The position numbers and the translations under genes are program-made. Of a stretch of 64,000 bases of DNA, positions 1-8,970 are shown in pieces; position 1 is the first letter of the stretch, and every line of letters begins with the position of its first letter. This DNA is from Blastococcus sp. TBT05-19 (GTDB lineage Bacteria > Actinomycetota > Actinomycetes > Mycobacteriales > Geodermatophilaceae). The stretch spans positions 310,001 to 374,000 of the forward strand of contig NZ_QOHI01000002.1 in the NCBI RefSeq assembly GCF_003319095.1. Reading direction: 5' to 3'. The notes beneath the pieces were generated by a model that had not been told where the DNA came from, did not search any database, and saw nothing but the letters and a program-made list of their open reading frames with translations.

Positions 1-1017
1 GCCCGCCTGGCCGGCCGTCGTCTTCACTGAGCGACGAATCTGCTCCCGGCCGCGCCCGACTGTGCAAGCGATGGCTAGAAATCCCGGCAACACCCGCCCG
101 GGATCAACTCGTGCGCGGATCAACTTGTCCGGAAAAGTGAGCGGCTCCACGCCGGCTGGAACGGCCGCGCAGGCGCCAACGAACTCGGGGTTGCCGTTGT
201 ACCGAGTGAAGACCACATCGCCGTGCGCCAAGAGCATGTTCTCGGCCGAGAGGTCGGGCGCGCTCCGCCGTGAATAGCGAAGGTCACTCAAGTCCAGCTT
301 GAGAGCCCGCACAGCCCCGATTCTGAGAATCGGAACCCCGTCGGGCTGACTTGACGCTCGCGATACGAAGATTCCGTTCTTGATCGCCGCTAACTCGCCG
401 AGCGGAACGTCGGGGCCGTCGGCTTCGCGAACAACACGCTCTAGCGAGACGCGCCTCAGCGCCGCGGAACGCTTAAGCGCCTGCCTCACAGACGTCTCCG
501 CGGCGTCGAGGCGCGAGAGGTGGTCCTCTAGCAGATCGACGATGCGCCGCTGTTCGCCGAGCGGAGAGATCGGCACAGGCAGTTCGTAGAGGGATCGCTT
601 GTTGATCTTTGGCAGCACCGTCCGCGCCTGTTCACCCGCCGCACGCCGCGTGAACTCGCGAGAAAGCATCCACCAGCGCAGGTATGCGGGGCTCAGCTCT
701 GGATGCGTGCGGATCGGATACATGTCCGCGCTGCACAGCCCAACGGAGGGCGCCAAGGCCACCTTTGCCAGATACGGGCGGATCTTCGAGTAGAGGATGT
801 CGCCCGACTGGAAGAGGTGCTTGGCGCTCGTGACCCCGTCTTCTGCCACGGTGGCGTAAGGAAGTAGCCGTCCGGTTTCCGCTTCGATGTGATTCGGCGC
901 GATGTGGGGGAGATCGGGGAACCCGGCTGGATCCGTAAGAGCCGCCGCGACGTAGGCCACCTCCTCGAAACGAGCCCAGCGCCAATCACGCGGGAGGGAC
1001 CACGGCTCTGGCGTCAC
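1..1017 (-). CDS. hsdS: Type I restriction enzyme specificity subunit HsdS, 3' end outside the window
   Basis: HsdS gives type I restriction-modification complexes their DNA target. The reading frame is open over all 339 codons down to base 1 and runs off the window, so the C-terminus is missing. It begins with GTG at 1017, overlapping the hsdR stop as GTGA. The first ~160 residues form a target-recognition domain, with an IAPNHIE-like motif and SGDILYSKIRPYLAK, typical of HsdS. Residues ~163-205 (PISPLGEQRRIVDLLEDHLS, then an Arg/Ala-rich helix) are the conserved central coiled coil, after which a second recognition domain starts. Codon use (ATT, TTG, AGA, GTA, CTA, TTT) is visibly less GC-rich than in the neighbours, as is usual for horizontally moved specificity genes. 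Which sequence it recognises cannot be told. Confidence 0.9.
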   Translation of the reverse strand, partial: MTPEPWSLPRDWRWARFEEVAYVAAALTDPAGFPDLPHIAPNHIEAETGRLLPYATVAEDGVTSAKHLFQSGDILYSKIRPYLAKVALAPSVGLCSADMYPIRTHPELSPAYLRWWMLSREFTRRAAGEQARTVLPKINKRSLYELPVPISPLGEQRRIVDLLEDHLSRLDAAETSVRQALKRSAALRRVSLERVVREADGPDVPLGELAAIKNGIFVSRASSQPDGVPILRIGAVRALKLDLSDLRYSRRSAPDLSAENMLLAHGDVVFTRYNGNPEFVGACAAVPAGVEPLTFPDKLIRARVDPGRVLPGFLAIACTVGRGREQIRRSVKTTAGQAG

Positions 1018-3782
1018 GCCGTCAGCTCGCGGTTGAGGTCGGCCAGGTAGACGGCCGCGTTGTCGCCGAGGTCGCGGATCAGGCCGTCCACGCCGCCGTG
1101 CTCGGTGAAGGGCACGTTGTCCAGGTCATCCTCCGTGATGCCGGCCGACGCGGCGATCACGTCGGCCATCCGGTCCAGCCACCAGCGCTGGCGCTCGGTG
1201 AAGGCGGCTCCGGCCTGCTCCTGCTGCGCCAGCCACGCCTGGTACCGCTCGCTCACCTTCGCGGCGAAGGGCTCGAGGCGGTCGTCAGCCCCCAGAGTGA
1301 ACCTCACGAGCGACACCAGATCCGTCACCGTGTGCCGGTCGGCGTGCGTGACCTTGCCGACCTCGATCGCCTCGTACGCGGCCCAGATCAGGTCCGGCGT
1401 CCAGTTGTGCGGCGGCCGCTTGATCCGCTCCGCCAGCTCCCGCAGCTCCGCGAACGTGACGCTCTTGTCGCCGGGCTGCGAGTACAGCAGCTCCAGCGCC
1501 GTGATCTCGCTGCGGTGCTCCTCCAGGTACGCCTTCCACGACGTCACGACGGAACGCGCCTTCGCCGTGTCCACGACGCCACCGGCGTCGAGCAGCACGT
1601 CCGGCGTGACGTCGTCGATCAGCTGGTCGTGCTGGCGGCGCAGCTCCTTGATCCGCTCCCGCAGCTCGGGACGTGACGCCAGCGGCTCCAGCGCCGCATC
1701 CAGCAAGTCCTGCACCGCCCCCGCCGGGTCGTCCGGGCGGGCAGCGACCGCCGTGGCCTGCTCGTCGGGGTCCACGGCGTGCACGAGCCCTTGCACGATC
1801 GACCGCATCGACCCACCGGCCACCTCGTCGAGCTCCGTGCGCTCAGCCGGCGTGAGGTCCAGCTCCAGCTTGGCGAGCCGCGACGCCAGCGACGCCGTCT
1901 CGTCCTCGTCCAGCTCGTACATCCCCGCCTTGTCGAGCAGCCGGCCGAGGGACACCGACTTCTTCCGCTCAAGGGGCGTCGCGTCTACGTGCGGGTGCTC
2001 GGTGACCCCCACGGCGTCCACCAGCACGAACCGGTCCTTCGTGGTCGCGTCCGGCGTCACCAGCTGGAAGTCGGTGGAGGAGATGGTCCGCGACCCACGG
2101 CCCTTCATCTGCTCGAAGTAGGAGGCCGACCGCACGTCCCGCATGAAGAAGACGCACTCCAGCGGTCGGACGTCGGTCCCCGTCGCAATCATGTCGACGG
2201 TCACCGCCACCCGGAGGGTGGGCGAGGTCCGGAACGCCTTGAGCGCACCCTTCGGGTCCTTGGCGTTGTAGGTGATCTTCGCGGCGAAGTCGTTGCCCTG
2301 GCCGAACACCTCGCGGACCGTCGTCACGACCTCTTCGGCGTGGTTGTCGTCCTTGCAGAAGATCAGCGTCTTCGGCACCGTCGACCGGCCTGGGAAGATC
2401 TCGGTGAACAGCCGGTCCCGGAAGGTCTCCAGCACCAGCCGGATCTGGTTCTTCGCCGTCACCGCCCGGTCCAGCTGGGTCGCGGTGTAGGTGACGTCGT
2501 CGTCGAGGGACTCGTACCGCTGCACCCGCGTCCGGCGGTCGACCTTCGGGACCACCGTGCCGGCCTCGATCGTCGCCCCGGCGTCGGAGATCTGCGTCCT
2601 GATCCGGTAGACGTCGAAGTCGACGTTCACGTTGTCCGCGACGGACTCGGCGTAGGTGTACTCCGAGACCAGGTTCTGCTGGAAGAAACCGAACGTCTGC
2701 TTCACCGGCGTCGCGGTGAGACCCACGATGTGCGCGTCGAAGTATTCGAGAACCCCGCGCCAGACGCCGTAGATCGAGCGGTGCGCCTCGTCGACGATCA
2801 CCAGGTCGAAGGCCTCCGGCGGCATCTGCGGGTTGTAGGAGACGTCGACCGGCGCGTCGGGGACGAAGTTGTCCATTCCCGGGTCGTCGACGTCCTCGAC
2901 CGTGCGGCCCTGCAGCGCGGCGTAGACCCGCTGGATGGTCGAGACGACGATCGACGAGGAGTCCAGCATCCCGGCGCCCGTGAGGGCGTTGACGTTGTAG
3001 ATCTCCGTGAGCCGCCGCCCGTCGTCCGGCGTGGCGTAGTTCTGGAACTCGGCGAGGGTCTGGCTGCCCAGGTTGTTCCGGTCGACCAAGAAGAGGATCC
3101 GCCGGAAGCCGCCGTGCTTGAGCAGCCGGTAGCAGGTCGTCACGGCGGTGTAGGTCTTCCCGGCACCGGTGGCCATCTGCACGAGCGACCGGCTGTACCG
3201 CTGCTCGGCCAGCGACCGCTCGATCCCCTGGATGGCCGTGATCTGCGCCGGGCGCAGGCCCTCGGTGACCAGCGGCGGCATCGACCGCACTCGGGCGCGC
3301 CAGGTAGCCGCCGCCGCGTCCGCGTCGGCCTCCCGGATCGTGCGGGCCAGCGTCTCCGGCCGCGGGAAGGAGAACACCCGCCGAGCACGCGGGACCGGGT
3401 CGTAGCCGTTGGTGACGTGGACCTCGGACCCGGACGCCTCGAAGACGAAGGGCAACCGGTCATCGAGCGTGACCGCCCGGATCTTCACTGCGGCCGGGAG
3501 ACCGTTCGCGTACTTCGCCGACTGCCACTCGACACCCGAGAGCGTGGTGCCTTCCGGCTTCGCCTCGATGACGCCGACCGCGCGCTTGTCCACGTAGAGC
3601 AGGTAGTCCGCCCGACCGTGTCCGGGGGCCATGACCGCCTCGCGGACCGCCACCCCGGGGAACGACAGGTTGGCCTTGTTCCGGTCCTGGACCTCCCAGC
3701 CGGCGGCGCGCAGCTGACGGTCGATCAGCACGCGCGCCCGCTGCTCAGCGGCGAGCTGGGTGATGTCCCCCGTGTCGGTCAT
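1014..3782 (-). CDS. hsdR: Type I restriction enzyme subunit R (HsdR, EcoEI-like)
   Basis: This is the DNA-translocating and cleaving subunit of a type I restriction system, 922 residues from the chosen ATG. Domains in order: an N-terminal PD-(D/E)xK nuclease (GRADYLLY, then VGVIEAKP near residue 74), a helicase with Walker A MATGAGKT near 206 and DEAH (VDEAHRS) near 328, the SAT-like GLTATP motif, a second RecA lobe ending in QMKGRGSRT, and a C-terminal EcoEI-type helical region. The ATG at 3782 begins MTDTGDITQL; an in-frame GTG at 3830 would add 16 unlikely-looking residues. hsdS follows with a 4-nt overlap, so the order here is R then S. No hsdM is in the window; it would have to lie beyond the left edge or elsewhere. 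Confidence 0.93.
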   Translation of the reverse strand: MTDTGDITQLAAEQRARVLIDRQLRAAGWEVQDRNKANLSFPGVAVREAVMAPGHGRADYLLYVDKRAVGVIEAKPEGTTLSGVEWQSAKYANGLPAAVKIRAVTLDDRLPFVFEASGSEVHVTNGYDPVPRARRVFSFPRPETLARTIREADADAAAATWRARVRSMPPLVTEGLRPAQITAIQGIERSLAEQRYSRSLVQMATGAGKTYTAVTTCYRLLKHGGFRRILFLVDRNNLGSQTLAEFQNYATPDDGRRLTEIYNVNALTGAGMLDSSSIVVSTIQRVYAALQGRTVEDVDDPGMDNFVPDAPVDVSYNPQMPPEAFDLVIVDEAHRSIYGVWRGVLEYFDAHIVGLTATPVKQTFGFFQQNLVSEYTYAESVADNVNVDFDVYRIRTQISDAGATIEAGTVVPKVDRRTRVQRYESLDDDVTYTATQLDRAVTAKNQIRLVLETFRDRLFTEIFPGRSTVPKTLIFCKDDNHAEEVVTTVREVFGQGNDFAAKITYNAKDPKGALKAFRTSPTLRVAVTVDMIATGTDVRPLECVFFMRDVRSASYFEQMKGRGSRTISSTDFQLVTPDATTKDRFVLVDAVGVTEHPHVDATPLERKKSVSLGRLLDKAGMYELDEDETASLASRLAKLELDLTPAERTELDEVAGGSMRSIVQGLVHAVDPDEQATAVAARPDDPAGAVQDLLDAALEPLASRPELRERIKELRRQHDQLIDDVTPDVLLDAGGVVDTAKARSVVTSWKAYLEEHRSEITALELLYSQPGDKSVTFAELRELAERIKRPPHNWTPDLIWAAYEAIEVGKVTHADRHTVTDLVSLVRFTLGADDRLEPFAAKVSERYQAWLAQQEQAGAAFTERQRWWLDRMADVIAASAGITEDDLDNVPFTEHGGVDGLIRDLGDNAAVYLADLNRELTA

Positions 3783-3844
3783 GGTCCTGGGAACGATAGG
3801 AGTTGATGCGTCTCGCAACCAGCCCGCCACCCCGACGGGCGGCG

Positions 3845-4180
3845 TCAGGCGCCCCGTGGGGCGTACATGATCACCGCGACGCCGACCAGGCAGATCAGCG
3901 CGCCGGCGACGTCGTACCGGTCGGGGCGAAACCCGTCGACGACCATGCCCCAGGCGAGCGACCCGGCGACGAAGACACCGCCGTAGGCGGCCAGGATCCG
4001 GCCGAAGTTCGCGTCCGGCTGCAGCGTGGCGACGAACCCGTACAGGCCCAGGGCGATCACCCCCGCGCCGATCCAGGCCCAGCCGCGGTGCTCCCGCACG
4101 CCCTGCCAGACCAGCCAGGCGCCGCCGATCTCGGCCAGCGCCGCCAGCGCGAACAGCACCAGCGACCGGGCGATGGTCAC
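3845..4180 (-). CDS. UPF0060 (YnfA-type) small membrane protein
   Basis: This 111-residue protein has four hydrophobic helices and the family signature [11 protein letters not shown] near the N-terminus, [16 protein letters not shown] near the C-terminus, and APRG at the end. UPF0060/YnfA proteins resemble the small multidrug resistance fold and are inner-membrane proteins; their transport role is not well established. It starts with GTG at 4180, overlapping the stop of the upstream hydrolase (GTGA), so the two are probably translated from one message. Confidence 0.85.
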   Translation of the reverse strand: MTIARSLVLFALAALAEIGGAWLVWQGVREHRGWAWIGAGVIALGLYGFVATLQPDANFGRILAAYGGVFVAGSLAWGMVVDGFRPDRYDVAGALICLVGVAVIMYAPRGA

Positions 4181-5028
4181 TCCTCGACCTGCACCAGGAA
4201 GCGGCGCAGCGTCTCCAGGAAGATCTCCGGCTGCTCCGAGTGCACCCAGTGCCCGGCGTTCTTCACCCGCACCAGCCGGGTCATCGGGAAGAGCTCGTCC
4301 ATCCGCTCGCGGTCCCCCGGCAGCACGTAGTGGCTGTTCGCGCCGGCGATCCAGAGCACCGGACCGTCGTAGGTGGCCCCGGGCGGCGGATCGGGGAAGC
4401 CGCGCAGCTCCCCGAGGTCGCGGGCGAGCAGGTCGAGGTTCAGCCGCCAGCCCCAGGTCTCGTCCCCGCCGACGTCCTCCCGGACCAGGCTCTGCAGCAG
4501 GAAGCTGCGCACCATCCGGCTCGGGACGGCGGCCTTCAGCTCGGCGTCGGCCTCGCTGCGGGTCTTCAGCGACTCCAGGTCCACCGCCCGCATCGCGGCG
4601 ATGAACTCCTCGAACGGCGAGGCTTCCTCGTCGGCGTCGTCGGTCCGCCCGCCCTGCAGCGGGTACTCGACCGGGGCGATGTCGACGACGACCAGCGCCC
4701 GCAGCAGCTCGGGGCGGCGCAGCGCCAGCTGCATCGCGACCTTGCCGCCCATCGAGTGCCCGACCAGGGTGACCGGCTCCCCGAAGGACGCGAGCTCCTC
4801 GGCCACCAGCTCGGCCATGTCGAGGTAGTCGACCCGATCGGTCCAGGGGGAGTGGCCGTGGTTGGGCAGGTCGAGCAGCGTCACCCGGTGGTTGTCCGCC
4901 AGCCCCTTGGCGATCGTCGTCCAGTTCTTGCCCTGGCCGAACAGGCCGTGCACGAAGACGACGCGGGGGCCGGCCTCACCCAGGGTGCGCGCGGCCAGGC
5001 GCTCGTCGGCGTCGATCTCCTCGGTCAC
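4177..5028 (-). CDS. Alpha/beta-fold hydrolase (YbfF-like esterase)
   Basis: A 283-residue cytoplasmic serine hydrolase. An oxyanion-hole [10 protein letters not shown] lies near residue 27, the nucleophile elbow GHSMGG near 90, and the catalytic His is likely in [11 protein letters not shown] near 260. Similarity of layout is to YbfF and related short-chain acyl esterases; the natural substrate is unknown. The GTG at 5028 is chosen because the open frame upstream reads as the complement of the divergent helicase gene. The start region faces that helicase gene with about 70 bp between them, which must hold both promoters. The UPF0060 gene follows with a 4-nt overlap. Confidence 0.8.
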   Translation of the reverse strand: MTEEIDADERLAARTLGEAGPRVVFVHGLFGQGKNWTTIAKGLADNHRVTLLDLPNHGHSPWTDRVDYLDMAELVAEELASFGEPVTLVGHSMGGKVAMQLALRRPELLRALVVVDIAPVEYPLQGGRTDDADEEASPFEEFIAAMRAVDLESLKTRSEADAELKAAVPSRMVRSFLLQSLVREDVGGDETWGWRLNLDLLARDLGELRGFPDPPPGATYDGPVLWIAGANSHYVLPGDRERMDELFPMTRLVRVKNAGHWVHSEQPEIFLETLRRFLVQVEE

Positions 5029-5100
5029 CCGGCGATTCCACCAGACGCCCCGTCGGTACCGCGGCTTACCGTGCCCGGGAACGAGGGGGAGCACCGGAGC

Positions 5101-6825
5101 ATGCCTGGACGACGGCGCAGCACGAGCAGCCGCAGCACGAAGACCACCGCCACCCGCACCCGGAAGGCCGCGCCCCACAGGGCACCGGCGCGGAAGCCCG
5201 CGCCCGAGCTGCCCACGGCCGGCCCGGGGGAGCGGGTGTGGGTCCTCGCGGTGCCCTTCCGCGCACCGGCGCCGGGCGCGGTCTGGCACCCGGGCCTGCA
5301 GGCCACCGTCTGGGTCGGCCGCTCCCTCCCGCCCGAGCTGGCGCCCTACGACCCGCCGGCGTACAGCCTGGAGCGCTTCCTGGAGGACGAGCTCAACGAG
5401 GAGCCGCGCCCGCTCCCGGTCACGCCTGCCCTCGTGCCGCGCGAGCCGCAGGAGACCGGCGCCGCCGTGGTGGCCGCGCACGCCGCCGCCGGGGGCCGGG
5501 TGTTCCTGCTCGGCGACGACCCGGGCGTGGGCAAGACCGGCACCGCGATCCTGGCGGTGCACGAGATCGCCGCCCAGCGGCCGGTGCGCACGGTGCTGGT
5601 CATTGCCGACCGGCCGGCGGCGATCACCATCCCGCACTGGTCCCGCTCGATCGCCGGCTTCGGCGACGGCGGGCTGCGCTGGTGCGTCACCACCTGGGAC
5701 CGGCTCGGCAAGGTCGCGAAGCTGGCGTTCGACGTCGTCGTCGCCGACGAGGCGCACATGGTGCGGCACACGACGACGCAGCGGTGGAAGCACTGGAAGG
5801 CCGTCTCGGGCGCCGCCCGGGTGAAGGACACCCCGTACGTCCTGGCCGCGACCGCAACCCCGGCGCACACCCCGTTGGAGCTCCCCTACCTGGCACCGGA
5901 GTTCGCCGCGCGGCACGGCGAGTCGATCAAGGAGTGGGCCGACCTGCCCAAGGCGCTGGAGCGGCACCGGTTCCACGTGGAACGTGGTCGCTACGGCTGG
6001 CAGTGGACCGAGGACGCCGACGCGCGCCGCACCGACCTCGCGCGGCTGCAGTCCTGGCTGGCCGACGCCGACCCGCCGGCGACCCTGCACCGCCCGGCGC
6101 CGTGGGGCCCGGTGTCGGTGACCGGCACGCCGGTCCTGCTCACCCCGGCCGAGCGCGCCGCCTACGAGGCCGAGTGGTCGGAGTTCCGCGCGGAGATGCA
6201 GCTGGCGCGCCGGGCCCGGCAGAGCGCCAAGGGCCGGGCCGCGCTGCTCCGGTTCCGGCAGAAGGCCGGGCTGATCCGCGTGCAGGCCACCGTCGACTGG
6301 GTCAAGGCGCAGGTGGAGGCCGAGCGGCAGGTCGCCGTCTCGGTCGAGTTCGTGGAGACGGCGGCCGACCCGATCCGCGAGGCGCTGCTCGACGCCGGGA
6401 TCCCCGTCGCCGGCATCTACGGCCGCGACCGGTTCGACGTCGAGGGCGAGCGGCTGCGCTTCCAGCGGGGCGAGGCGATGGTCTGCGTGTTCACCGTGAC
6501 GGCGTCGATCAGCCTGCACGCCGGCGAACTGCTGCCCGACGGGTCGCACGCCTCGGACCTGCCCCGGGTCGGGCTGTTCCACCAGCCACGGTTCTCCGGG
6601 ATCCAGGCGCGCCAGGTCACCGGCCGGACGCACCGTGACGGGAAGACCTCGCCGTGGCGGGTCGCCTTCGCCGCGGACACCGTGGAGGAGCAGGTGGCCC
6701 GGGTGATGGTGGAGCGCCTGGCGGTCAGCGGCTCGACCGCCGGCGCCGACACCGCCTCGCTCCAGGAGATCGCCGAGCTCCTCGACGCCGACTGGCTGCC
6801 CGCGGCGGCGCTCACCGACGCCTGA
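5101..6825 (+). CDS. Compact SNF2/DEAH-type helicase-like ATPase
   Basis: A 574-residue predicted superfamily 2 ATPase. The first ~40 residues are very basic and rich in Arg, Lys, Ser, Thr and Pro (start [10 protein letters not shown]), suggesting DNA or RNA contact. Walker [13 protein letters not shown] lies at ~138-149, the DEAH box (VVADEAHM) near 215, and [13 protein letters not shown] is motif III-like. In the second lobe, [14 protein letters not shown] near 505 corresponds to the SNF2 motif VI QxxxRxHRxGQ. No nuclease or reader domain is visible, so its role (remodelling, repair or defence) is open. It stands alone, divergent from the hydrolase, with glpK 71 bp downstream. A parS palindrome lies inside the gene. 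Confidence 0.75.
   Translation: MPGRRRSTSSRSTKTTATRTRKAAPHRAPARKPAPELPTAGPGERVWVLAVPFRAPAPGAVWHPGLQATVWVGRSLPPELAPYDPPAYSLERFLEDELNEEPRPLPVTPALVPREPQETGAAVVAAHAAAGGRVFLLGDDPGVGKTGTAILAVHEIAAQRPVRTVLVIADRPAAITIPHWSRSIAGFGDGGLRWCVTTWDRLGKVAKLAFDVVVADEAHMVRHTTTQRWKHWKAVSGAARVKDTPYVLAATATPAHTPLELPYLAPEFAARHGESIKEWADLPKALERHRFHVERGRYGWQWTEDADARRTDLARLQSWLADADPPATLHRPAPWGPVSVTGTPVLLTPAERAAYEAEWSEFRAEMQLARRARQSAKGRAALLRFRQKAGLIRVQATVDWVKAQVEAERQVAVSVEFVETAADPIREALLDAGIPVAGIYGRDRFDVEGERLRFQRGEAMVCVFTVTASISLHAGELLPDGSHASDLPRVGLFHQPRFSGIQARQVTGRTHRDGKTSPWRVAFAADTVEEQVARVMVERLAVSGSTAGADTASLQEIAELLDADWLPAAALTDA
5969..5984. promoter_or_regulatory. parS site inside the helicase gene
   Basis: GGTTCCACGTGGAACG matches the central 14 bases of the parS palindrome GTTCCACGTGGAAC exactly. 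parS is bound by ParB, encoded at 51-52 kb. It is the most distal of five copies in the window, about 47 kb from the parAB pair. The 14-base core is identical in four of the five copies. Confidence 0.75.
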
Positions 6826-6896
6826 CGCGGCCGGCCGTGCTACCCATCGGGGGACAGGGCAGCAGCGCCCGCCCCGGCCGACTCGAGGAGATCCGC

Positions 6897-8417
6897 ATGG
6901 CAGACCAGTACGTCGCGGCCATCGACCAGGGCACGACCAGCACCCGCTGCATGCTCTTCGACCACGACGGCAACGTCGTCTCCGTGGGCCAGAAGGAGCA
7001 CGAGCAGATCTTCCCGCGGGCCGGCTGGGTCGAGCACGACGCGATGGAGATCTGGCGCAACACCCGCGAGGTCGTCGGCCAGGCCATCGCCCGCAGCGAC
7101 GCCGGCGCCTCCGACATCGTCGCCGTCGGCATCACCAACCAGCGCGAGACCACCGTCGTCTGGGACCGGAGGACCGGGGAACCGGTCTGCAACGCGATCG
7201 TCTGGCAGGACACCCGCACCGGGAAGATCATCGACGAGCTCGGCGCCCTCGGCGGCGGCGCCGACCGCTACAAGGACACCGTCGGCCTGCCCCTGGCCAC
7301 CTACTTCGCCGGCCCCAAGGTCCGCTGGATCCTCGACAACGTCGAGGGCGCCCGGCAGCGGGCCGAGCGCGGCGAGCTGCTCATGGGGACCATCGACTCC
7401 TGGCTCATGTGGAACATGACCGGTGGTCCCGACGGGGGCCGGCACCTCACCGACGTCTCCAACGCCTCCCGCACGATGCTCATGGACTACCGGACGCTGG
7501 CCTGGGACGAGTCCATCGCCGAGGAGATGGGCATCCCGCTCGCGATGCTGCCGGAGATCCGGTCGAACTCCGAGGAGTACGGAACGGGACGCCGGTCCGG
7601 CTTCCTGGCCGGCGTGCCGATCTCCGGATCCCTCGGCGACCAGCAGGCGGCCACCTTCGGCCAGGTCTGCTTCGAGCGCGGCATGGCCAAGAACACCTAC
7701 GGCACCGGCAACTTCATGCTGCTCAACACCGGTACCGACGCCGTCCCGTCGCAGAACGGCCTGCTCACCACGCTCTGCTACCAGCTGGGCGACGCGAAGC
7801 CGGTCTACGCGCTGGAGGGCTCGATCGCGGTCACCGGCTCCCTGGTCCAGTGGGTCCGCGACAACCTCGGGATGATCTCCAGCGCCCCCGAGATCGAGCA
7901 GCTCGCCCGCGAGGTCGACGACAACGGCGGGGCGTACTTCGTCCCCGCGTTCTCCGGCCTGTTCGCCCCGCACTGGCGCTCCGACGCCCGCGGCGCCGTC
8001 GTCGGGCTCACCCGCTTCGTCAACCGCGGCCACCTGGCCCGCGCCGTGCTCGAGGCGACCGCGTTCCAGACCCGCGAGGTCCTCGACGCCATGAACGCCG
8101 ACTCGGGCGTCGACCTCACCGAGCTGCGGGTCGACGGCGGCATGGTGGGCAACGAGCTGCTCATGCAGTTCCAGGCCGACCTCCTCGACGTCCCGGTCAT
8201 CCGGCCGAAGATCGCCGAGACCACCGCACTGGGCGCCGCCTACGCCGCCGGCCTGGCGGTCGGGTTCTGGAGCGACCTGGACGAGCTCACCGCCAAGTGG
8301 GCGGAGGACAAGCGCTGGGAGCCCGCGATGGCCGACGACGAGCGCGAGCGGACCTACCGGAACTGGCAGAAGGCCGTCACCAAGAGCCTGGACTGGGTGG
8401 ACGACGACGTGAGCTGA
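6897..8417 (+). CDS. glpK: Glycerol kinase
   Basis: GlpK phosphorylates glycerol to sn-glycerol 3-phosphate with ATP in the cytoplasm. At 506 residues it has the usual family length. The N-terminus carries the FGGY phosphate-binding motif [15 protein letters not shown]; glycerol-contact motifs NQRET and WQDTRT follow near 80-105, and [13 protein letters not shown] and GAVVGLTRF are also present. The ATG at 6897 has a strong ribosome-binding site (GAGGAG, 6 nt upstream). No glpF or glpD lies next to it, so it is a stand-alone gene here. The opposing membrane-protein gene ends 12 bp away. Confidence 0.97.
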   Translation: MADQYVAAIDQGTTSTRCMLFDHDGNVVSVGQKEHEQIFPRAGWVEHDAMEIWRNTREVVGQAIARSDAGASDIVAVGITNQRETTVVWDRRTGEPVCNAIVWQDTRTGKIIDELGALGGGADRYKDTVGLPLATYFAGPKVRWILDNVEGARQRAERGELLMGTIDSWLMWNMTGGPDGGRHLTDVSNASRTMLMDYRTLAWDESIAEEMGIPLAMLPEIRSNSEEYGTGRRSGFLAGVPISGSLGDQQAATFGQVCFERGMAKNTYGTGNFMLLNTGTDAVPSQNGLLTTLCYQLGDAKPVYALEGSIAVTGSLVQWVRDNLGMISSAPEIEQLAREVDDNGGAYFVPAFSGLFAPHWRSDARGAVVGLTRFVNRGHLARAVLEATAFQTREVLDAMNADSGVDLTELRVDGGMVGNELLMQFQADLLDVPVIRPKIAETTALGAAYAAGLAVGFWSDLDELTAKWAEDKRWEPAMADDERERTYRNWQKAVTKSLDWVDDDVS

Positions 8418-8429
8418 GCGGCGGCGGGG

Positions 8430-8924
8430 TCAGCGGCGGCGGCCCAGGGCCCGGTCGAGCACGCCCACGAGCTCGTCGGCGTCCGAGCGGAACCCCCGCC
8501 GCAGCCGCTGCAGTCCCCAGGTCAGGGCGGCGCCCAGCGCGAGGAAGACGGCACCGACCACCACAGCGCTCGGCTCGCCGTCCGACGTCCCTCCGACGAT
8601 CAGGACCAGCCCGACCAACCCGACGAGGACCTGACCGCCGAGCACCAGGAGCCCGGCCCCGGCCTCCCGCACGGTCCCCGTCAGCTGCGTCCCGCCCTTC
8701 GGTGCCGGCTCCAGGCGGCCGCGCAGCGTCGGGTAGGACGTGGAGGTGCCCGACAGCCGGCCGACCCGCACCCGGCCGTCGGCGCGCACCCGGATGCGGA
8801 GGTCGCCGGGCCGGCGCGGGCGCTGCGACCGCACCCGGTCCGCCACCGCGGTCAGGCGCGCCACCGCCTCGTCCACGTCGCGGCCCGGGACGCGCACGGT
8901 GACCGGTCGGCGCTGACGTCGCAC
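8430..8924 (-). CDS. Hypothetical two-helix membrane protein
   Basis: A 164-residue protein that I do not recognise. The N-terminal ~90 residues are basic and strand-like (VRRQRRPVTVRVPGRD at the start). Two hydrophobic segments follow, GAGLLVLGGQVLVGLVGLVL and SAVVVGAVFLALGAALTWGL, then a basic tail ending DRALGRRR. The GTG at 8924 is preferred because GGAGGT sits just before it; a longer frame to 9104 would run into the divergent dinB gene. It converges on glpK and diverges from dinB. Codon third positions are GC-rich as in real genes here. Confidence 0.6.
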   Translation of the reverse strand: MRRQRRPVTVRVPGRDVDEAVARLTAVADRVRSQRPRRPGDLRIRVRADGRVRVGRLSGTSTSYPTLRGRLEPAPKGGTQLTGTVREAGAGLLVLGGQVLVGLVGLVLIVGGTSDGEPSAVVVGAVFLALGAALTWGLQRLRRGFRSDADELVGVLDRALGRRR

Positions 8925-8970
8925 GGGACCTCCGTCGGGATGCGGACAATGGGGGAGTGAGGCGCTGGTC

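Noticed and set aside
632..989. Two short ORFs on the minus strand over the left end
   Set aside because: They are out-of-frame shadows of hsdS, whose own frame stays open from 1017 to base 1.
1779..3806. A 675-codon open frame on the plus strand over hsdR
   Set aside because: It is antisense to a well-supported hsdR. Its product is low-complexity Arg/Asp/Val/Leu sequence typical of GC-rich complement frames.
5029..6633. Long in-frame N-terminal extension of the alpha/beta hydrolase
   Set aside because: The extension lies antisense to the helicase, has no domain and reads as low-complexity; the GTG at 5028 gives a normal-length hydrolase.
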